Part shown: positions 6,980 to 7,949 of the stretch, piece after piece | Layout: every line of letters starts with the position of its first letter | How positions within the stretch are numbered: position 1 is the stretch's first letter | DNA from: Phycisphaerales bacterium | Lineage (GTDB): Bacteria; Planctomycetota; Phycisphaerae; Phycisphaerales; SM1A02 | Direction: 5' to 3' | Assembly (NCBI GenBank): GCA_029243925.1 | Contig: JAQWRC010000262.1 | Location: 1-7,949, forward strand | DNA: 7,949 nucleotides | The notes under the pieces: model-generated | The model's input: the letters and a program-made list of their open reading frames with translations, nothing else | Databases searched by the model: none | What the model was told of the DNA's origin: nothing | Made by a program: the position numbers and the translations under genes

Positions 6980-7234
6980 TCAGATTCTCCGTTTCGGCCC
7001 CGTCCTGCGATGTGTGAAACAGCAGTAGATTGACCAGGGAAGCATGACCAGAGTGGCCACTGCATTGATGACTGCCGGACGCGTATTCAGGAGATCATGC
7101 AACTTGGACCGCTTGGGAGCGGCCTTGGCAATGGCCCGTGGACGGGCAATCTGATTGTTCCTGAAGTTCGTCATCGTCAGGGGAATAATGCGATCGTTCT
7201 TGTCTCGGGTCAACGTGCAAATCATTGCTTTCAC
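6980..7234 (-). CDS. Small putative membrane protein
   Basis: This frame of 84 residues begins with GTG and has no family that I recognise. It has a basic N-terminal half, then one hydrophobic segment at about 53-72 (PAVINAVATLVMLPWSIYCC), then a short, strongly basic tail ending in RRTGPKRRI. The likely form is a single-pass or membrane-associated protein. The start is uncertain: GTG 7234 has AAGGA 11 nt upstream, ATG 7225 is three codons later, and ATG 7174 would leave 64 residues including the hydrophobic segment. Its codons favour G or C in third positions, like neighbouring genes, and a terminator-like hairpin follows it. Both points support a real gene. It is divergent from the AarF/UbiB gene across a gap of about 137 nt. 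Confidence 0.5.
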   Translation of the reverse strand: MKAMICTLTRDKNDRIIPLTMTNFRNNQIARPRAIAKAAPKRSKLHDLLNTRPAVINAVATLVMLPWSIYCCFTHRRTGPKRRI

Positions 7235-7301
7235 GAGATTTCTGTTCCTTGGCTGTCAGGAGAAGACCAGTGTGGCCTTAAATCCTGCCTTGGAGAGTAG
7301 A

Positions 7302-7315
7302 TCGACCCAAGTCGA
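7302..7315. repeat. Small palindrome in the divergent intergenic region
   Basis: TCGAC-CCAA-GTCGA is a perfect inverted repeat with 5-nt arms. It lies 21 nt upstream of the candidate -10 box of the AarF/UbiB gene, where an operator could sit. Short arms mean it could be chance. Confidence 0.3.
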
Positions 7316-7336
7316 CGGTGTTTTCGGACCTCTCGC

Positions 7337-7342
7337 TATAGT
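7337..7342 (+). promoter_or_regulatory. Candidate -10 box for the AarF/UbiB gene
   Basis: TATAGT matches the sigma-70-type -10 consensus at five of six positions. It would start a transcript near 7349, giving a leader of about 20 nt. No convincing -35 box is visible at 16-18 nt spacing; TCGACG at 7312-7317 is a weak match at 19 nt. Confidence 0.35.
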
Positions 7343-7357
7343 GGCTTCGATATTCTT

Positions 7358-7364
7358 AAGAGGG
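7358..7364 (+). promoter_or_regulatory. Ribosome binding site of the AarF/UbiB gene
   Basis: AAGAGGG is a purine-rich Shine-Dalgarno-like run, 7 nt before an in-frame ATC at 7372. It overlaps the in-frame TAA at 7357-7359 that limits the open frame. It therefore points to a start between about 7369 and 7378, where there is no standard start codon. Confidence 0.45.
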
Positions 7365-7371
7365 TTACATC

Positions 7372-7949
7372 ATCAGCGTCATCTCAACCATCAAGAACGC
7401 CAATCGGTACCGACAACTCCTATCTGTCGCGGTGAAGTATGGATTCAAGGACTTCTTTCAGGAATCCAAACTGCACCTGCTCAGCAGCAAGGGTAAGGAG
7501 TTGCTCTCCGGATCCATGGATGCAGATGCGGAGTCACTTTCCCGAGCGGCCCGCGTGCGATGTGCTCTGGAAGAACTCGGGCCTACCTTCATCAAACTCG
7601 GCCAGATCCTCAGTACTCGCCCCGACATTCTGCCCGCGGATTGGATCGAAGAGTTCCAGAAGTTGCAGAGTGATGTGCCCGCGGAGTCCTGGGAGGACAT
7701 CCACGCAGAGCTTGTTGCGGAACTCGGTGACCTTGATCTGCTGTTCAGTTCGATTGAGGAAACGCCACTCGCGGCGGCCTCGATTGGCCAGGCCCACCGC
7801 GCCGTCAAGCTCGATGGTCAGCGTGTTGTACTGAAGGTTCTTCGACCCGGCATTGAGAAGACCATCAAGGCAGACATGGAGATATTGCATGAAGTAGCGG
7901 ATTGGCTTGCCAACCGTCATGCGAATCTTCCCTTTGATCCCCGAGGCGC
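7372..7949 (+). CDS. AarF/UbiB (ABC1) family atypical kinase, 5' part
   Basis: The open frame runs to the window edge and gives 192 codons. UbiB/ABC1 proteins are atypical kinase-like ATPases linked to quinone synthesis or lipid homeostasis at the membrane. The family's N-terminal helix is present (ISTIKNANRYRQLLSVAVKYGF), then the KxGQ signature in FIKLGQILSTRPDILP. The Ala-rich nucleotide loop, which replaces the Gly-rich loop of normal kinases, reads AAASIGQAH. VVLKVLRPG holds the lysine equivalent to the kinase VAIK motif. The rest of the kinase-like domain lies outside the window. The conserved N-terminus leaves no ATG, GTG or TTG upstream: the frame is closed by TAA at 7357 and the first standard start is GTG 7432, which would remove the conserved helix. 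I therefore place the start at ATC 7372, tentatively. Confidence 0.85.
   Translation, partial: MSVISTIKNANRYRQLLSVAVKYGFKDFFQESKLHLLSSKGKELLSGSMDADAESLSRAARVRCALEELGPTFIKLGQILSTRPDILPADWIEEFQKLQSDVPAESWEDIHAELVAELGDLDLLFSSIEETPLAAASIGQAHRAVKLDGQRVVLKVLRPGIEKTIKADMEILHEVADWLANRHANLPFDPRG

Noticed and set aside
7155..7496. + strand open frame of 113 codons spanning the divergent region
   Set aside because: It overlaps the small - strand gene and runs out of frame into the conserved AarF/UbiB N-terminus; no ribosome binding site or domain supports it.

Overview
The window looks like ordinary chromosomal DNA from a bacterium of moderately high GC content, densely packed and mostly protein-coding. 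The gene content and protein style would suit a marine Planctomycetota (Phycisphaerae-like) genome. That placement is a judgement from reading, not a computed one. No transposase, integrase, phage gene, CRISPR array, tRNA or rRNA is visible.

Left part, + strand (14-3751): three genes overlap end to end. They are thiC (the thiamine pyrimidine synthase), a small three-helix membrane protein of the DUF5658 type, and an FAD-dependent NADH dehydrogenase-like (NDH-2 family) protein with a C-terminal membrane anchor. The overlaps are 17 and 13 nt, so they are very probably one translationally coupled operon. The functional link between them is not obvious.

Middle part, - strand (5892-3754): an AtoE-type short-chain fatty acid transporter is followed after 6 nt by an enoyl-CoA hydratase/isomerase family protein. 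This suggests uptake and CoA-level processing of a short carboxylic acid. The hydratase-family protein lacks both classical catalytic glutamates. Its 3' end faces the NADH dehydrogenase-like gene with only 2 nt between the stop codons.

Between atoE and the next - strand gene lies a 253-nt non-coding stretch (5893-6145). It holds an unusually well-formed set of inverted repeats: a compact three-way junction, flanking hairpins and an alternative helix that competes with the closing stem. This is the best candidate in the window for something undescribed, either a cis-acting leader of atoE or a small RNA.

Right part (6146-7949): an unrecognised 245-residue protein and a small putative membrane protein (both - strand) are separated by a terminator-like hairpin. 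Then, divergently on the + strand, comes the 5' part of an AarF/UbiB (ABC1) family gene that runs off the window. The conserved N-terminus of that gene begins with no ATG, GTG or TTG available, so it may use an ATC start.
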